A DNA stretch of 64,000 nucleotides from Enterobacter hormaechei subsp. hoffmannii (GCF_001729745.1 NZ_CP017186.1:124001-188000); one strand, 5' to 3'. Counted from the stretch's first letter, positions 16,974 to 29,837 are shown. Numbers and translations are program-made. Notes: generated by a model not told the origin, from the sequence alone.

Positions 16974-17906
16974 TCAGGCTTTTTTTCCCCAACCCTGCCA
17001 CTGTTGCTGGACGTATTTAACCAGCGTACTGCTGCTGATGCTTTCGCCAATCACCGTGAAGAAGCGGGTTGCATAGACCGGTTCAGGCGGCTGTTTCAGC
17101 GTGCAGTTCTTCACGCCGCGGAATGGATTACGCGGCTGCGTTGCGGGTGGTTGCGCGCTACCCGGACGGGAAGTATCCACCTGAGGTTCATTGAGCAGAT
17201 CGCTCGGACGCACCAGCGTGATATCGGCGGGTAAGCCCGGCAACATTTGCTGCAAAACGCGAACGGTAGACGGATGCGGATGCCCAATGGCAATCGCCGA
17301 ACCGTTACGGCGCGCCAGCTGTACCGCGCGGTTGAACTGCACGCGGATATCCGCTTCGTTCTGGGAGTCATCCAGGAATACTTTGCGCTTGATGACTTTT
17401 ACACCCGTCCCCTGAGCGGCACGCATCGCCTGGCTATTGCCGATGGTCATGCTGTCGAGGAAATAGAGATTGTAACGCTCCAGGGCCTGCATCACTTTCA
17501 GCATACCGTACAGGCTGGAGGTCATCGCGCTGCCCATATGGTTATTCAAACCCACGGCATACGGCACTTTATTGTACGCATCGCGGATGATGCGATCGAT
17601 CTCGTCGCTGCTCATGTCCGGGCGCAGGGTATCTTTTTCCAGCGGCTGCTTGCTGAGGGGGGCCATCGGCAGATGGATGAGGACCTGATGGCCGCCATTG
17701 TGCGCTTTGGTCGCCATTTCATGCGCGTGAGGCGCATTAGGCAGGACGGCGACAGAGATGGCTGGCGGCATCGCCAGCACCTGATTTTCATAGTGTGGTC
17801 GATAACCGAAGTCATCAATCACAATCGCGAGTTTGCCTGCATAAACCGGTGCAGCCAGCGCCAGTGCGCTGACTACGGAAACAACAATTCGACGAAATTG
17901 AAGCAA
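16974..17906 (-). CDS. yibQ: Divergent polysaccharide deacetylase family protein YibQ
   Basis: A 310-residue exported protein. A signal peptide (residues 1-23, ending VYAGKL) is followed by a NodB-like domain of the divergent polysaccharide deacetylase family: LAIVIDDFGYRPHYE, QVLIHLPMAPL, GLNNHMGSAMT, FLDSMT and IAIGHPHP. No substrate has been established that I know of. It follows envC by three bases, in the envC-yibQ order of E. coli, so it is co-transcribed with a division amidase activator and probably acts in the periplasm on envelope polysaccharide. The C-terminal 60 residues are Pro/Arg-rich. Confidence 0.9.
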   Translation of the reverse strand: MLQFRRIVVSVVSALALAAPVYAGKLAIVIDDFGYRPHYENQVLAMPPAISVAVLPNAPHAHEMATKAHNGGHQVLIHLPMAPLSKQPLEKDTLRPDMSSDEIDRIIRDAYNKVPYAVGLNNHMGSAMTSSLYGMLKVMQALERYNLYFLDSMTIGNSQAMRAAQGTGVKVIKRKVFLDDSQNEADIRVQFNRAVQLARRNGSAIAIGHPHPSTVRVLQQMLPGLPADITLVRPSDLLNEPQVDTSRPGSAQPPATQPRNPFRGVKNCTLKQPPEPVYATRFFTVIGESISSSTLVKYVQQQWQGWGKKA

Positions 17907-17909
17907 AAC

Positions 17910-19193
17910 CTATCTTCCCAACCACGGCTGTGGATTGACCGCCTGACCCTGACGACGAATTTCGAAATAGAGTGACGGGCGGCCCTGACCGCCACTGCTG
18001 CCCACAAGGGCAATGGGTTGACCCGCGCGCACCTGGGTGCCAACGCTGACCAGCGCGCTCTGGTTGTAGCCGTAAAGACTCATATCGCCTTTACCGTGTT
18101 CAACCACCACCACGAGCCCATAACCCTGTAGCCAGTCGGCCAGGATCACGCGGCCATCGGCGATGGCTTTCACTTCGCTACCTTCAGACGCACCGATAAC
18201 GATCCCCTTCCAACGTAGCTCACCCTGCAACTGTTCGCCATAGCGATGCAGGATCGTACCGCGAACGGGCCAGTAAGTCTGACCACGCGGGGAGCCGAGG
18301 CCGCCGGTACGCGACATCAGGGAACGTTCATTTTCAGTCGGTTTGTAGGTGGTGCCTTTCCGGGAGGCTTCCTGCTGCTTATTACGCACCGCCTGCGCTT
18401 CGCGCGCTTCTTTTTCGGCGCGCGCTTTGGCCGCGGCTTCTGCCCGGGCAATGCTGTTACGCAGTCTGGATTCGTTGGCGCGCATTACGCTCAGTTGGCT
18501 TTGTCCTGCCTGGATAGAGGACTCCAGCCCGGCGAGCGTCTTCTTACGCTCATTGCGCGCCTGCTCAAGCTTCTCCTGCTGCGCCTGCTGTTCGTAGAGC
18601 AGCGTTTGCTGCTGGCTCTGCTTCTCTTCCAGCTCGGCTTTTTGCGTGGTGACTTCTTCGCGCGTCTGTTTCAGCTGCGCAATGGTCTCCTGACGAGCCT
18701 GGTTGAGATAGCCGAAATAGGCCTGTAAACGCTGACCGCGCTGGCTCTCTTCACCGCTGAGGATCAACTGAAGGCCTGTGTGCTCACCCTGGCGGAAAGC
18801 GGCATCAAGCTGTGCAGCAAGGTTCCGCTCCTGGGCATCGCGCTGACGCTCCAGTTTCGCAATCGACGCGTTCATTTCATCGATTTGCTTATTAAGCTGG
18901 GCAAGGGTGTTTTGTGTTTCACGCAGCTTACGCGCGGCGGCGGAAATAGCCTCTTCCTGCTTTTTAAGCTGGGCAAGCAGGGCAGAGCGCTGCTGCTGCT
19001 GCTGGCGTACCACACGCTCTTTGGCGGCGATATCGGCCTGAATGGATTTGAGCTGGTCGCGGTCATCCGCGTGGGCAGATGCGGCGCACAGCAATACGCC
19101 AGCGCTGAGTGCGCTGGCGCAAAGCAGAGGTCTGACTGATAACCGAAACGGCTTCACGACCCATGTGATTGAAAAAATCGCCTTTCCCCTCAT
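17910..19193 (-). CDS. envC: Murein hydrolase activator EnvC
   Basis: A 427-residue periplasmic protein that activates the amidases AmiA and AmiB at the division septum and is recruited by FtsEX. A signal peptide ends at SAHA-DDRDQL. A long coiled coil (about residues 45-275) is rich in Gln, Glu, Lys and Ala. The C-terminal LytM (peptidase M23) domain (about 310-427) ends GRPSLYFEIRRQGQAVNPQPWLGR. The domain lacks the full set of zinc ligands, as in E. coli EnvC, so it activates rather than cuts. The start at 19193 gives a few more residues than E. coli (419) and has no strong ribosome site, so it may lie further in. It is the middle gene of gpmI-envC-yibQ. Confidence 0.95.
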   Translation of the reverse strand: MRGKAIFSITWVVKPFRLSVRPLLCASALSAGVLLCAASAHADDRDQLKSIQADIAAKERVVRQQQQQRSALLAQLKKQEEAISAAARKLRETQNTLAQLNKQIDEMNASIAKLERQRDAQERNLAAQLDAAFRQGEHTGLQLILSGEESQRGQRLQAYFGYLNQARQETIAQLKQTREEVTTQKAELEEKQSQQQTLLYEQQAQQEKLEQARNERKKTLAGLESSIQAGQSQLSVMRANESRLRNSIARAEAAAKARAEKEAREAQAVRNKQQEASRKGTTYKPTENERSLMSRTGGLGSPRGQTYWPVRGTILHRYGEQLQGELRWKGIVIGASEGSEVKAIADGRVILADWLQGYGLVVVVEHGKGDMSLYGYNQSALVSVGTQVRAGQPIALVGSSGGQGRPSLYFEIRRQGQAVNPQPWLGR

Positions 19194-19202
19194 GGGGAGC
19201 GA

Positions 19203-20747
19203 TTATTCCACGATGAACAGCGGCTTGCCAGTCATCTCTTCAGGGATTTCCATACCCATCAGCGACAACATGGTTGGCGCGATGTCGGAAAGCTTGCCGC
19301 CTTCCACTGCTTTCACTGACTTATCACCTACATAAATCAGTGGAACAGGCAGGTTGGTATGGGCGGTATGCGCCTGACCGGTTGCCGGGTCACGCATCTG
19401 TTCTGCGTTACCGTGGTCAGCGGTGATCAGCAGCTGGCCGCCCACGGATTCAACCGCTTTCGCGACCTGCTCAACGCAGTGGTCCAGCGCTTCAACCGCT
19501 TTAACGGCAGCTTCCATCACGCCGGTGTGGCCCACCATGTCGCCATTCGGATAGTTACAGATGATGGTGTCGTATTTACCGCTTTCGATCGCGGCCACCA
19601 GTTTTTCGGTCAGCTCCGCAGAGCTCATTTCTGGCTGGAGATCGTAAGTGGCGACTTTCGGCGAGTTAATCAGGATGCGGTCTTCGCCTTTAAACGGCTC
19701 TTCTACGCCGCCGTTAAAGAAGAAGGTCACGTGCGCATACTTCTCAGTTTCGGAGATGCGCAGCTGCGTTTTATCGTTTTTCGCCATCCACTCGCCGAAG
19801 GTATTTTCCAGGGAAGCGGGTGGATACGCGCATGGGGCTTTGATATCCGCTGCATACTCGGTCAACTGGATGAAATCGATCTTCGCCACTTTCTTACGGG
19901 CGAAACCGTCGAAATCGCTGTTGACGAAGGCGCGGGTGATTTCGCGCGCGCGGTCAGCACGGAAGTTCATGAAGATCAGCGCATCGCCATCTTCCATAGC
20001 GGCATCGGCCTGGCCTTCAGCGCGGATCACGGTTGCCTTCACAAATTCGTCGTTTTCATCACGCGCGTAAGCCGCTTCCAGGCCTTCAACGGCGGTCGGG
20101 AACTGGAACTCGCCTTTTGCCAGGGTCAGCAGATCATAGGCTTGCTCAACGCGGTCCCAGCGGTTGTCGCGGTCCATGGCATAGTAACGGCCAACGATGG
20201 ATGCCACGCGGCCTTTGCCCAGTGCGGCAAATTTATCTTCAAAGGCTTTCAGAGAACCTTTTGCGCTGCGTGGCGGCGTATCGCGACCATCCAGGAAGGC
20301 GTGCAGATAGATTTTTTCCGCACCGCGCTCGGCGGCCAGCTCAACCATCGCCATGATGTGATCTTCGTGGCTGTGCACGCCGCCTGCAGAGAGCAGGCCC
20401 ATAATGTGCACGGCCTTGCCTGCGGCAACGGCTTTATCTACCGCTCCGGTGAGCGTTGGGTTGGCAAAGAATGTACGTTCTTTGATTTCAACGTCCAGGC
20501 GCGTCAGGTCCTGATAAACGATACGGCCTGCGCCCAGGTTAACGTGACCCACTTCAGAGTTGCCCATCTGACGATCCGGCAGGCCGACTTCCAGACCAGA
20601 CGCATCAATCAGGGTGTGGGGACGTTTTGCCCATAGCGCATCCATAACCGGGGTTTTGGCGTTGAAAATGGCGTTATCCTGTTGATCTTCACGGTAGCCA
20701 TAGCCATCCAGAATCACCAGTACCATAGGTTTTTTAGAAACCGACAT
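19203..20747 (-). CDS. gpmI: 2,3-bisphosphoglycerate-independent phosphoglycerate mutase
   Basis: A 514-residue two-metal enzyme that interconverts 3- and 2-phosphoglycerate in glycolysis. Near the N-terminus, [13 protein letters not shown] holds a metal aspartate and [14 protein letters not shown] holds the catalytic Ser. [11 protein letters not shown] and [11 protein letters not shown] supply further Mn ligands. The ATG at 20747 gives [17 protein letters not shown] and has GAGG nine bases upstream; an earlier in-frame ATG at 20774 would add nine unconserved residues. It heads the gpmI-envC-yibQ transcript, divergent from yibN across about 250 bases. Confidence 0.97.
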   Translation of the reverse strand: MSVSKKPMVLVILDGYGYREDQQDNAIFNAKTPVMDALWAKRPHTLIDASGLEVGLPDRQMGNSEVGHVNLGAGRIVYQDLTRLDVEIKERTFFANPTLTGAVDKAVAAGKAVHIMGLLSAGGVHSHEDHIMAMVELAAERGAEKIYLHAFLDGRDTPPRSAKGSLKAFEDKFAALGKGRVASIVGRYYAMDRDNRWDRVEQAYDLLTLAKGEFQFPTAVEGLEAAYARDENDEFVKATVIRAEGQADAAMEDGDALIFMNFRADRAREITRAFVNSDFDGFARKKVAKIDFIQLTEYAADIKAPCAYPPASLENTFGEWMAKNDKTQLRISETEKYAHVTFFFNGGVEEPFKGEDRILINSPKVATYDLQPEMSSAELTEKLVAAIESGKYDTIICNYPNGDMVGHTGVMEAAVKAVEALDHCVEQVAKAVESVGGQLLITADHGNAEQMRDPATGQAHTAHTNLPVPLIYVGDKSVKAVEGGKLSDIAPTMLSLMGMEIPEEMTGKPLFIVE

Positions 20748-20995
20748 TGCGACAACCTCATGCTCAAGAGACAAAAAATTTGCGTAATTTTACTACAGCT
20801 GAATCGATAAAATAGCCGCAGAAGATCAAAGAAAGCGCGGGGGCAAGGCTGTACTCAGGCCATTTTGAGGCTTTTTTTACGTGGCATGCCGCAGAAAATA
20901 GATTAGCTTTATGTCGCTGGCTGTATTTGCCACAGCGCACAGGTATACTCCTGTCCTGGTTTTTTTAATCACTTAGTCGGGAGTTGTTACCCCCC

Positions 20996-21427
20996 ATGCA
21001 AGAAATTATGCAATTCGTTAGCCGCCACCCGGTTCTGAGCATCGCGTGGATTGGCCTGCTGGTCGCTGTACTGTTCACCACATTTAAGGGACTGACGTCT
21101 AAAATTAAGGTGATCACCCGCGGTGAAGCGACACGTCTGATCAACAAAGAGGACGCCGTGGTTGTCGATCTGCGTCAGCGCGACGATTTCCGCAAGGGCC
21201 ATATTGCAGGTGCTATCAACCTGCTGCCAGCGGAAATTAAAGCGAACAACATTGGTGAGCTGGAGAAGCATAAAGCCCAGCCGATTATTGTTGTTGACGG
21301 CACTGGCATGCAGGCGCAGGAATCTGCCAACGCACTGCATAAAGCAGGCTTTGAAAACGTAACGGTGCTGAAAGAAGGCATCTCCGGCTGGAGCGGGGAG
21401 AATCTTCCTTTAGTGCGCGGTAAATAA
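20996..21427 (+). CDS. yibN: Membrane-anchored rhodanese-like protein YibN (no cysteine)
   Basis: A 143-residue protein, the same length as E. coli YibN. One transmembrane segment (about residues 9-28) is followed by a rhodanese domain: [21 protein letters not shown], then [16 protein letters not shown] at the active-site loop, and [16 protein letters not shown]. The active-site loop has no catalytic cysteine, and the whole protein contains none, so sulfur transfer by the usual mechanism is excluded. The start at 20996 gives [15 protein letters not shown]. It leads the yibN-grxC-secB-gpsA set. Confidence 0.93.
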   Translation: MQEIMQFVSRHPVLSIAWIGLLVAVLFTTFKGLTSKIKVITRGEATRLINKEDAVVVDLRQRDDFRKGHIAGAINLLPAEIKANNIGELEKHKAQPIIVVDGTGMQAQESANALHKAGFENVTVLKEGISGWSGENLPLVRGK

Positions 21428-21438
21428 GGAGTTAAGTG

Positions 21439-21690
21439 ATGGCCAATATTGAGATCTACACCAAAGCAACGTGCCCGTTCTGCCACCGAGCGAAAGCGCT
21501 GCTGTCCAGCAAAGGCGTAACGTTTAAGGAACTGCCGATTGATGGTGACGCGATTAAACGCGAAGAGATGATCCAACGCAGTGGTCGCACAACGGTTCCA
21601 CAGATTTTTATTGATGCGCAGCACATTGGCGGCTGTGATGACTTGTATGCGCTCGACGCCCGCGGTGGACTCGATCCGCTGCTGAGCTAG
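21439..21690 (+). CDS. grxC: Glutaredoxin 3
   Basis: An 83-residue glutaredoxin with the dithiol active site CPFC (Cys12 and Cys15), TTVPQIFID with the cis-Pro, and GGCDDLYAL for glutathione binding. It reduces protein disulfides and ribonucleotide reductase using glutathione. E. coli GrxC has CPYC at the same place. The start is the ATG at 21439 with AAGGAG upstream (21427-21432), not the GTG one codon earlier. It follows yibN by 11 bases and precedes secB by 31. Confidence 0.97.
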   Translation: MANIEIYTKATCPFCHRAKALLSSKGVTFKELPIDGDAIKREEMIQRSGRTTVPQIFIDAQHIGGCDDLYALDARGGLDPLLS

Positions 21691-21721
21691 AGACTTTAGG
21701 ACAATTAAAAAGGGTTTTTCC

Positions 21722-22189
21722 ATGTCAGAACAAAACAACACCGAGATGACTTTCCAGATCCAGCGCATCTACACCAAGGATGTCTCTTTCGAAGCGCCAA
21801 ATGCGCCGCACGTTTTCCAGAAAGACTGGCAGCCAGAGGTTAAACTTGATCTGGATACCGCATCCACCCAACTGGCGGATGACGTGTATGAAGTCGTACT
21901 GCGTGTCACCGTGACCGCCTCCCTGGGCGAAGAAACTGCATTCCTGTGCGAAGTCCAGCAGGGCGGTATCTTCTCTATCGGCGGCATCGAAGGTAACCAG
22001 ATGGCGCATTGCCTGGGTGCATACTGCCCGAACATCCTGTTCCCGTATGCGCGTGAATGCATCACCAGCCTGGTTTCTCGCGGTACATTCCCGCAACTGA
22101 ACCTTGCGCCAGTCAACTTTGATGCGCTGTTTATGAACTATCTACAGCAGCAGGCTGGCGAAGGTGCCGAACAACATCAGGATGCCTGA
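21722..22189 (+). CDS. secB: Protein-export chaperone SecB
   Basis: A 155-residue cytoplasmic chaperone that holds precursor proteins unfolded and delivers them to SecA for Sec export. The core sequence with [19 protein letters not shown], the [13 protein letters not shown] strand and [22 protein letters not shown] is that of the family, and the C-terminus is acidic. The stop codon overlaps the gpsA start by one base, as in E. coli. Confidence 0.97.
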   Translation: MSEQNNTEMTFQIQRIYTKDVSFEAPNAPHVFQKDWQPEVKLDLDTASTQLADDVYEVVLRVTVTASLGEETAFLCEVQQGGIFSIGGIEGNQMAHCLGAYCPNILFPYARECITSLVSRGTFPQLNLAPVNFDALFMNYLQQQAGEGAEQHQDA

Positions 22190-23208
22190 TGAGCACTGTT
22201 AATGCGTCAATGACTGTGATCGGTGCCGGCTCTTACGGCACCGCTCTTGCCATCACACTGGCAAGAAATGGTCACGACGTGGTCCTGTGGGGCCACGATC
22301 CAAAACATATCGCGACGTTGCAACACGACCGCTGCAACGTGGCGTTTCTCCCGGACGTTCCGTTCCCTGACTCACTGTATCTGGAAAGCGACCTCGCGAC
22401 CGCGCTGGCGGCCAGCCGCAATATTTTGATTGTGGTGCCAAGCCATGTGTTTGGCGAAGTCCTGCGTCAGATTAAGCCGCTGATGCGTGCGGATGCGCGT
22501 ATTGTGTGGGCGACGAAAGGGCTGGAAGCGGAAACCGGACGTCTGTTGCAGGACGTTGCCCGCGAAGCGCTGGGAACAGCGATCCCGCTGGCGGTGATCT
22601 CCGGGCCGACATTCGCCAAAGAGCTGGCTGCGGGCTTGCCGACGGCGATCTCGCTGGCGTCCACCGACCAGGCATTTTCCGACGATCTTCAGCAACTGCT
22701 GCACTGCGGCAAAAGCTTCCGCGTGTACAGCAACCCTGATTTTATCGGCGTACAGCTGGGCGGCGCGGTGAAGAACGTCATTGCCATCGGGGCCGGGATG
22801 TCTGACGGCATCGGCTTCGGCGCGAATGCGCGTACGGCGCTGATCACCCGTGGCCTGACCGAAATGTCACGCCTGGGAGAAGCGCTGGGCGCCGATCCGG
22901 CCACCTTTATGGGAATGGCTGGGCTGGGCGATCTGGTGTTGACCTGCACCGACAACCAGTCGCGTAACCGCCGCTTTGGCATGATGCTCGGACAGGGTAG
23001 CGATGTCAAAAGTGCGCAGGAGAAGATTGGTCAGGTGGTTGAAGGCTATCGCAATACCAAAGAAGTTCGCGAATTGGCGCATCGTTTCGGTGTCGAAATG
23101 CCAATAACCGAGGAAATTTATCAGGTATTGTATTGCGGAAAAAATGCGCGCGAGGCAGCATTGACCTTATTAGGTCGTGCGCGCAAGGACGAGCGCAGCA
23201 GCAATTAG
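22189..23208 (+). CDS. gpsA: Glycerol-3-phosphate dehydrogenase (NAD(P)+), biosynthetic
   Basis: A 339-residue enzyme that reduces dihydroxyacetone phosphate to sn-glycerol 3-phosphate, the backbone of phospholipids. The Rossmann loop is [10 protein letters not shown] (residues 10-19). [16 protein letters not shown] and [15 protein letters not shown] hold the catalytic lysines, and [20 protein letters not shown] binds substrate. Its start is coupled to the secB stop by a one-base overlap. cysE follows after 75 bases. Confidence 0.97.
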   Translation: MSTVNASMTVIGAGSYGTALAITLARNGHDVVLWGHDPKHIATLQHDRCNVAFLPDVPFPDSLYLESDLATALAASRNILIVVPSHVFGEVLRQIKPLMRADARIVWATKGLEAETGRLLQDVAREALGTAIPLAVISGPTFAKELAAGLPTAISLASTDQAFSDDLQQLLHCGKSFRVYSNPDFIGVQLGGAVKNVIAIGAGMSDGIGFGANARTALITRGLTEMSRLGEALGADPATFMGMAGLGDLVLTCTDNQSRNRRFGMMLGQGSDVKSAQEKIGQVVEGYRNTKEVRELAHRFGVEMPITEEIYQVLYCGKNAREAALTLLGRARKDERSSN

Positions 23209-23283
23209 CCGGGAAGTATCGTCACCTGAATGACCCAGCCAGCGCAGAACTGGCTGGTCATTAACTATCGTCTGGAGCAAGCA

Positions 23284-24105
23284 ATGCCGTGTGAAGAACT
23301 GGATATCGTCTGGAATAATATTAAAGCCGAAGCCCGAGCGTTGGCCGACTGTGAGCCCATGCTGGCCAGTTTTTATCACGCGACGCTACTCAAGCACGAA
23401 AATCTCGGCAGCGCCCTGAGCTACATGCTCGCCAATAAACTGGCTTCCCCTATCATGCCTGCTATCGCTATTCGCGAGGTGGTGGAAGAGGCCTACGCTG
23501 CCGATCCGGAAATGATTGCTTCTGCCGCCTGCGATATTCAGGCCGTGCGCACGCGTGACCCGGCGGTGGATAAATACTCCACGCCGCTGCTGTATCTCAA
23601 AGGCTTCCACGCCTTACAGGCGTACCGCATCGGCCACTGGTTATGGAATGAGGGACGCCGCGCGCTGGCCATCTTCCTGCAAAACCAGGTTTCCGTGACC
23701 TTCCAGGTCGATATTCACCCGGCGGCGAAAATTGGCCGCGGGATCATGCTCGATCACGCCACCGGCATTGTTGTCGGTGAAACGGCGGTGATCGAAGATG
23801 ACGTGTCGATTCTGCAATCCGTTACGCTGGGCGGTACCGGTAAAACCAGCGGCGATCGCCATCCGAAAATTCGTGAAGGGGTGATGATTGGCGCGGGTGC
23901 TAAAATCCTTGGCAATATTGAAGTCGGACGCGGCGCAAAGATTGGCGCGGGATCGGTTGTGCTCCAGCCTGTACCGCCGCACACCACCGCCGCTGGCGTC
24001 CCGGCGCGCATCGTCGGTAAGCCAGACAGCGATAAACCGTCGATGGATATGGATCAGCACTTTAACGGTATTCACCACACCTTCGAATACGGCGACGGTA
24101 TCTGA
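23284..24105 (+). CDS. cysE: Serine O-acetyltransferase
   Basis: A 273-residue enzyme making O-acetylserine from serine and acetyl-CoA, the committed step of cysteine synthesis. An N-terminal helical domain is followed by a left-handed beta-helix of hexapeptide repeats (about residues 140-240), with DIHPAAKIGRGIMLDHATG carrying the catalytic Asp and His. The C-terminal tail ends HTFEYGDGI, whose last isoleucine docks into CysK. The ATG at 23284 (MPCEELDIVWNN, GGAG upstream) matches E. coli; the longer reading from 23230 is not conserved. In E. coli trmL lies downstream of cysE; here ppiC does. Confidence 0.97.
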   Translation: MPCEELDIVWNNIKAEARALADCEPMLASFYHATLLKHENLGSALSYMLANKLASPIMPAIAIREVVEEAYAADPEMIASAACDIQAVRTRDPAVDKYSTPLLYLKGFHALQAYRIGHWLWNEGRRALAIFLQNQVSVTFQVDIHPAAKIGRGIMLDHATGIVVGETAVIEDDVSILQSVTLGGTGKTSGDRHPKIREGVMIGAGAKILGNIEVGRGAKIGAGSVVLQPVPPHTTAAGVPARIVGKPDSDKPSMDMDQHFNGIHHTFEYGDGI

Positions 24106-24123
24106 ACGCTGGAACACTCAAAT

Positions 24124-24158
24124 AAAAAAGCCCGGTGAGTTAATGCACCGGGCTTTTG
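24124..24158. terminator. Bidirectional terminator between cysE and ppiC
   Basis: AAAAAAGCCCGGTG and CACCGGGCTTTT form a seven-to-eight-pair G/C stem with A and T runs on the two sides, between convergent cysE and ppiC. It lies at the point where gene order departs from E. coli. Confidence 0.93.
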
Positions 24159-24159
24159 A

Positions 24160-26551
<2,392 letters not shown>

Positions 26552-26558
26552 CAATTTT

Positions 26559-26592
26559 GTAGGCCGGGTAAGGCGAAGCCGCCCCCCGGCAC
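26559..26592. repeat. REP (palindromic unit)
   Basis: GTAGGCCGGGTAAGGCGAAG followed by CCGCCCCCCGGCAC is a typical REP unit with an imperfect palindrome. It sits between the convergent stops of rep and gppA, the usual place for such elements. Confidence 0.9.
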
Positions 26593-26603
26593 GCTTCAAA
26601 GGG

Positions 26604-28091
26604 TCACTTCACATCAAGCGCCCAGTGCACATAGCTCTGCCACTGGCACTCCTGCTCGATCAACTCTGCTCCAAGCGGATGATTTTCTAGCCAATTTTCC
26701 GGCAGCGTCAGCGTCAGTTTTTCATCGTCTGCCACCAGCGTAATGGCCGGGAGGAGATCGTCGCGACGCCGGCTGGCAAACAGAATCGCCAGACGAAGTA
26801 AGCGGCAGAGATGTTCGGCCACGCGCGGCGGTACAGCGTTTTGCTGATGGAGTGAAGAGAGGTCAACGGCGTTGGTTTGATTCAGCAGCAGGGTCGCGAG
26901 CAATTTTTTCTGCGCGGGAGTGTAGCCCGGCAAATCGAGATTACGCACCAGCCAGGCTGCGTGTAGCGGCGCTTGCTTGTACTCAACGCTAAGCCCAATT
27001 TCATGCAACGCACACGCACTTAGCAGCAAATCGCGGCTTAACGGTTCGATATCCCAACGTGATTTAACCTGATCCGCAAAGAGCGATGCCAGTTGGCCCA
27101 CTCGCTGCGCCTGATCGGTATCCACAATAAAGCGGCGCTGGACGTTACGTAGCGTACGGCTTCGAATGTCCTGATCCACCGAAAGATGCAGCATCCCATA
27201 GACCAGACCTTCGCGCAGTGCGCCGCCTGCCAGGGTCATGCACTGGATGTTTAGCTCGGTGAAAATGGCGATGAGAATGGCTAGCCCGCTGGGGAAGACC
27301 AGCGCACGTTCGAGCGTCAGCCCTTCAATTTCCAGCTCTTCCAGACGACCACATTGAATGGCGCGCTGTTTAAGCTGCTGGAGTTTAGCAAGCGTGATCC
27401 GCTCATCCATCCCCTGCGCCATCATGATTTCCTGCAACGCCTGTACAGTTCCTGACGCCCCAACACACACTTTCCAGCCGTGGTAGCGCAGTTCGTCCAT
27501 GACCGGACGCAGCACTTCACGCGCGGCATTTTCAGCCTCGTCGAAGTTTTCTTGCGCGAGATTGCGGTCAGTAAAGTAGCGCTCAAGCCAGGTTACGCAG
27601 CCCATCGACAGACTGAACAGCGAGGTCGCCTGGGCACCTGTGCCGGTCACCAGTTCAGTACTCGCTCCGCCAATATCCACCACCAGACGGCGATCGTCGC
27701 CCCCGGTAGTGTGCGCCACGCCCTGATATATCAGACGCGCTTCTTCTTCACCGCTGATGACTTGCACCGGGCAGCCGAGAATTTCCTGCGCTTTGGCAAT
27801 AAAATCGACGGCATTAACCGCCAGACGGAGCGTCGCGGTCGCGACAACGCGGATTTGGGCATGCGGTATGTCCTGCAGACGCTCTGCAAAGAGGCGCAGA
27901 CACTGCCAGCCACGTTCCATGGCTTCGGGAGAGAGGTGATTATCGCTGCTCAGGCCCGCCGCCAGGCGGACCTTGCGCTTGATGCGCGTCAGCGTCTGTA
28001 TGCTTCCCGCCACCTCGCGTACAACCAGCATATGAAAACTATTCGAACCGAGATCAATTGCCGCATAGAGCGAGGTGGAACTGAGCATCAT
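26604..28091 (-). CDS. gppA: Guanosine pentaphosphate phosphatase / exopolyphosphatase GppA
   Basis: A 495-residue Ppx/GppA-family enzyme that removes the gamma phosphate of pppGpp to give ppGpp and can also degrade polyphosphate. The ASKHA-fold motifs are [16 protein letters not shown] near the N-terminus and [15 protein letters not shown] near residue 140. [12 protein letters not shown] and the C-terminal HD-like region ([12 protein letters not shown]) follow. An ATG pair opens the gene; either could start it. It follows rhlB by three bases on the minus strand, the E. coli order. Confidence 0.96.
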   Translation of the reverse strand: MMLSSTSLYAAIDLGSNSFHMLVVREVAGSIQTLTRIKRKVRLAAGLSSDNHLSPEAMERGWQCLRLFAERLQDIPHAQIRVVATATLRLAVNAVDFIAKAQEILGCPVQVISGEEEARLIYQGVAHTTGGDDRRLVVDIGGASTELVTGTGAQATSLFSLSMGCVTWLERYFTDRNLAQENFDEAENAAREVLRPVMDELRYHGWKVCVGASGTVQALQEIMMAQGMDERITLAKLQQLKQRAIQCGRLEELEIEGLTLERALVFPSGLAILIAIFTELNIQCMTLAGGALREGLVYGMLHLSVDQDIRSRTLRNVQRRFIVDTDQAQRVGQLASLFADQVKSRWDIEPLSRDLLLSACALHEIGLSVEYKQAPLHAAWLVRNLDLPGYTPAQKKLLATLLLNQTNAVDLSSLHQQNAVPPRVAEHLCRLLRLAILFASRRRDDLLPAITLVADDEKLTLTLPENWLENHPLGAELIEQECQWQSYVHWALDVK

Positions 28092-28094
28092 TTT

Positions 28095-29363
28095 TTAACC
28101 TGAACGACGACGATTACGCGGCGCACCGCCGGAACGACGCGGGCCATTACCGGTACGTGGACGTGTGAGGCGCTTAGGTGGCGGCAGTTCGCTCATCAGC
28201 GCGTCCGGATTGTATTTACTCTGTGGAATAGAGTGACCGATATAGGTCTCAATGGCCGGAAGGTTCAGCGCATACTCTTCACATGCAAGGCTGATGGAGT
28301 GACCGCTTGCGCCGGCACGACCGGTACGACCGATACGGTGTACATAGTCTTCACAGTCATCTGGCAGGTCATAGTTAAAGACGTGCGTCACGGCTGGAAT
28401 GTGCAGGCCACGGGCCGCCACGTCGGTCGCGACCAGAATATCAAGGTCGCCACGAGTAAATTCGTCGAGAATGCGCAGGCGTTTTTTCTGCGCCACGTCG
28501 CCGGTCAGCAGGCCCACACGGTGACCATCTGCCGCCAGGTGGCCCCAGATATCTTCACAGCGGTGTTTAGTGTTCGCAAAGATGATCGCGCGATCCGGCC
28601 ACTCTTCTTCGATCAGGGTTTGCAGCAGGCGCATTTTCTCTTCATTAGAAGGATAGAAGAGCTCTTCTTTAATGCGGTGCCCGGTTTTCTGCTCCGGTTC
28701 TACTTCCACATATTCCGCATTGTTCATCTGCTCGAATGCGAGTTCACGTACGCGGTATGAAAGGGTTGCGGAGAACAGCATGTTCAGACGCTGGTTTGCC
28801 GCAGGCATACGGCGGAACAGCCAGCGGATGTCTTTAATGAAGCCCAGATCGTACATGCGGTCTGCTTCATCCAGCACCACGACCTGGATTGCGCCGAGGT
28901 TGATATGGTTCTGTTTAGCGTAGTCGATAAGACGGCCGGTGGTCCCAATCAGGATATCTACGCCGCTTTCCAGCACTTTCAGCTGTTTATCGTAGCCGTC
29001 GCCGCCATAGGCCAGGCCAAGTTTCAGGCCAGTGGCTTGCGCCAGGGGTTCAGCGTCTGCGTGGATCTGTACCGCCAGTTCTCGCGTCGGGGCCATAATT
29101 AGCGCGCGCGGCTGGTTAACTTTGCGGTCTGCAATCGCTGGGTGAGAAAGTAAATAATGAAACGTTGACGTTAAAAACGCCATCGTTTTGCCAGTACCGG
29201 TTTGCGCCTGCCCTGCAACATCACGACCGGCCAGCGTCAGCGGCAGGGCGAGAGCCTGAATGGGCGTGCAGTTATGAAACCCTTTAGTTTCAAGGGCTTC
29301 GATCACCTTTGGGTGCAGGGCGAAGTCGGAAAACTTCTGTTCTGTTAAATGTGTTTTGCTCAT
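28095..29363 (-). CDS. rhlB: ATP-dependent RNA helicase RhlB
   Basis: A 422-residue DEAD-box RNA helicase, a component of the RNase E degradosome that unwinds mRNA structure for PNPase. It shows the Q-motif [16 protein letters not shown] (Walker A), PTRELAVQ (Ia), [14 protein letters not shown] (II), FSATL (III) and [10 protein letters not shown] (VI). The C-terminal tail from about residue 398 is Arg-, Pro- and Gly-rich and binds RNA. It is divergent from trxA, as in E. coli. Confidence 0.98.
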   Translation of the reverse strand: MSKTHLTEQKFSDFALHPKVIEALETKGFHNCTPIQALALPLTLAGRDVAGQAQTGTGKTMAFLTSTFHYLLSHPAIADRKVNQPRALIMAPTRELAVQIHADAEPLAQATGLKLGLAYGGDGYDKQLKVLESGVDILIGTTGRLIDYAKQNHINLGAIQVVVLDEADRMYDLGFIKDIRWLFRRMPAANQRLNMLFSATLSYRVRELAFEQMNNAEYVEVEPEQKTGHRIKEELFYPSNEEKMRLLQTLIEEEWPDRAIIFANTKHRCEDIWGHLAADGHRVGLLTGDVAQKKRLRILDEFTRGDLDILVATDVAARGLHIPAVTHVFNYDLPDDCEDYVHRIGRTGRAGASGHSISLACEEYALNLPAIETYIGHSIPQSKYNPDALMSELPPPKRLTRPRTGNGPRRSGGAPRNRRRSG

Positions 29364-29507
29364 AGTGTGGTAGAATATCAGCTTACTATTGCTTTACGAA
29401 AGCGTATCCGGTGAAATAAAGTCAACCTTTAGTTGGTTAATGCGACATCATCACGTCGTTGGTGGAGACAAAACCAACGTACCAGGCTTATTCCTGTGGA
29501 GTTATAT

Positions 29508-29837
29508 ATGAGCGATAAAATTATTCACCTGACTGACGACAGTTTTGACACGGACGTACTTAAAGCTGACGGGCTGATCCTCGTTGATTTCTGGGCTGAA
29601 TGGTGTGGTCCTTGCAAAATGATCGCTCCGATTCTGGATGAAATCGCTGACGAATATCAGGGCAAACTGACCGTTGCCAAGCTGAACATCGACCAGAACC
29701 CGGGCACCGCGCCAAAATACGGTATCCGTGGCATCCCGACCCTGCTGCTGTTCAAGAACGGTGACGTGGCGGCGACCAAAGTGGGCGCACTGTCCAAAGG
29801 TCAACTGAAAGAGTTCCTGGACGCTAACCTGGCGTAA
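29508..29837 (+). CDS. trxA: Thioredoxin 1
   Basis: A 109-residue thioredoxin with active site WCGPC (Cys33 and Cys36) and the cis-Pro loop GIPTLLLF. It is a general disulfide reductant and donor for ribonucleotide reductase, PAPS reductase and other enzymes. The start at 29508 ([12 protein letters not shown]) has GTGGAG upstream; an in-frame GTG further upstream is not conserved. The leader contains an inverted repeat (CGTTGGT 29457-29463 and ACCAACG 29473-29479). Confidence 0.98.
   Translation: MSDKIIHLTDDSFDTDVLKADGLILVDFWAEWCGPCKMIAPILDEIADEYQGKLTVAKLNIDQNPGTAPKYGIRGIPTLLLFKNGDVAATKVGALSKGQLKEFLDANLA

Noticed and set aside
18300..18900. Repetitive Gln/Glu/Ala codons that look like a sequence repeat in envC
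   Set aside because: They encode the EnvC coiled coil, which is conserved with E. coli; not a DNA repeat array.
19359..20636. 425-codon open frame on the plus strand opposite gpmI
   Set aside because: It is the antisense shadow of a highly conserved gpmI in G/C-rich codon phasing; it has no recognisable domain and no ribosome site.
29433..29507. Longer trxA reading starting at an in-frame GTG at 29433
   Set aside because: The added 25 residues (Arg/Thr-rich) are not found in thioredoxins, and the ATG at 29508 has its own ribosome site.
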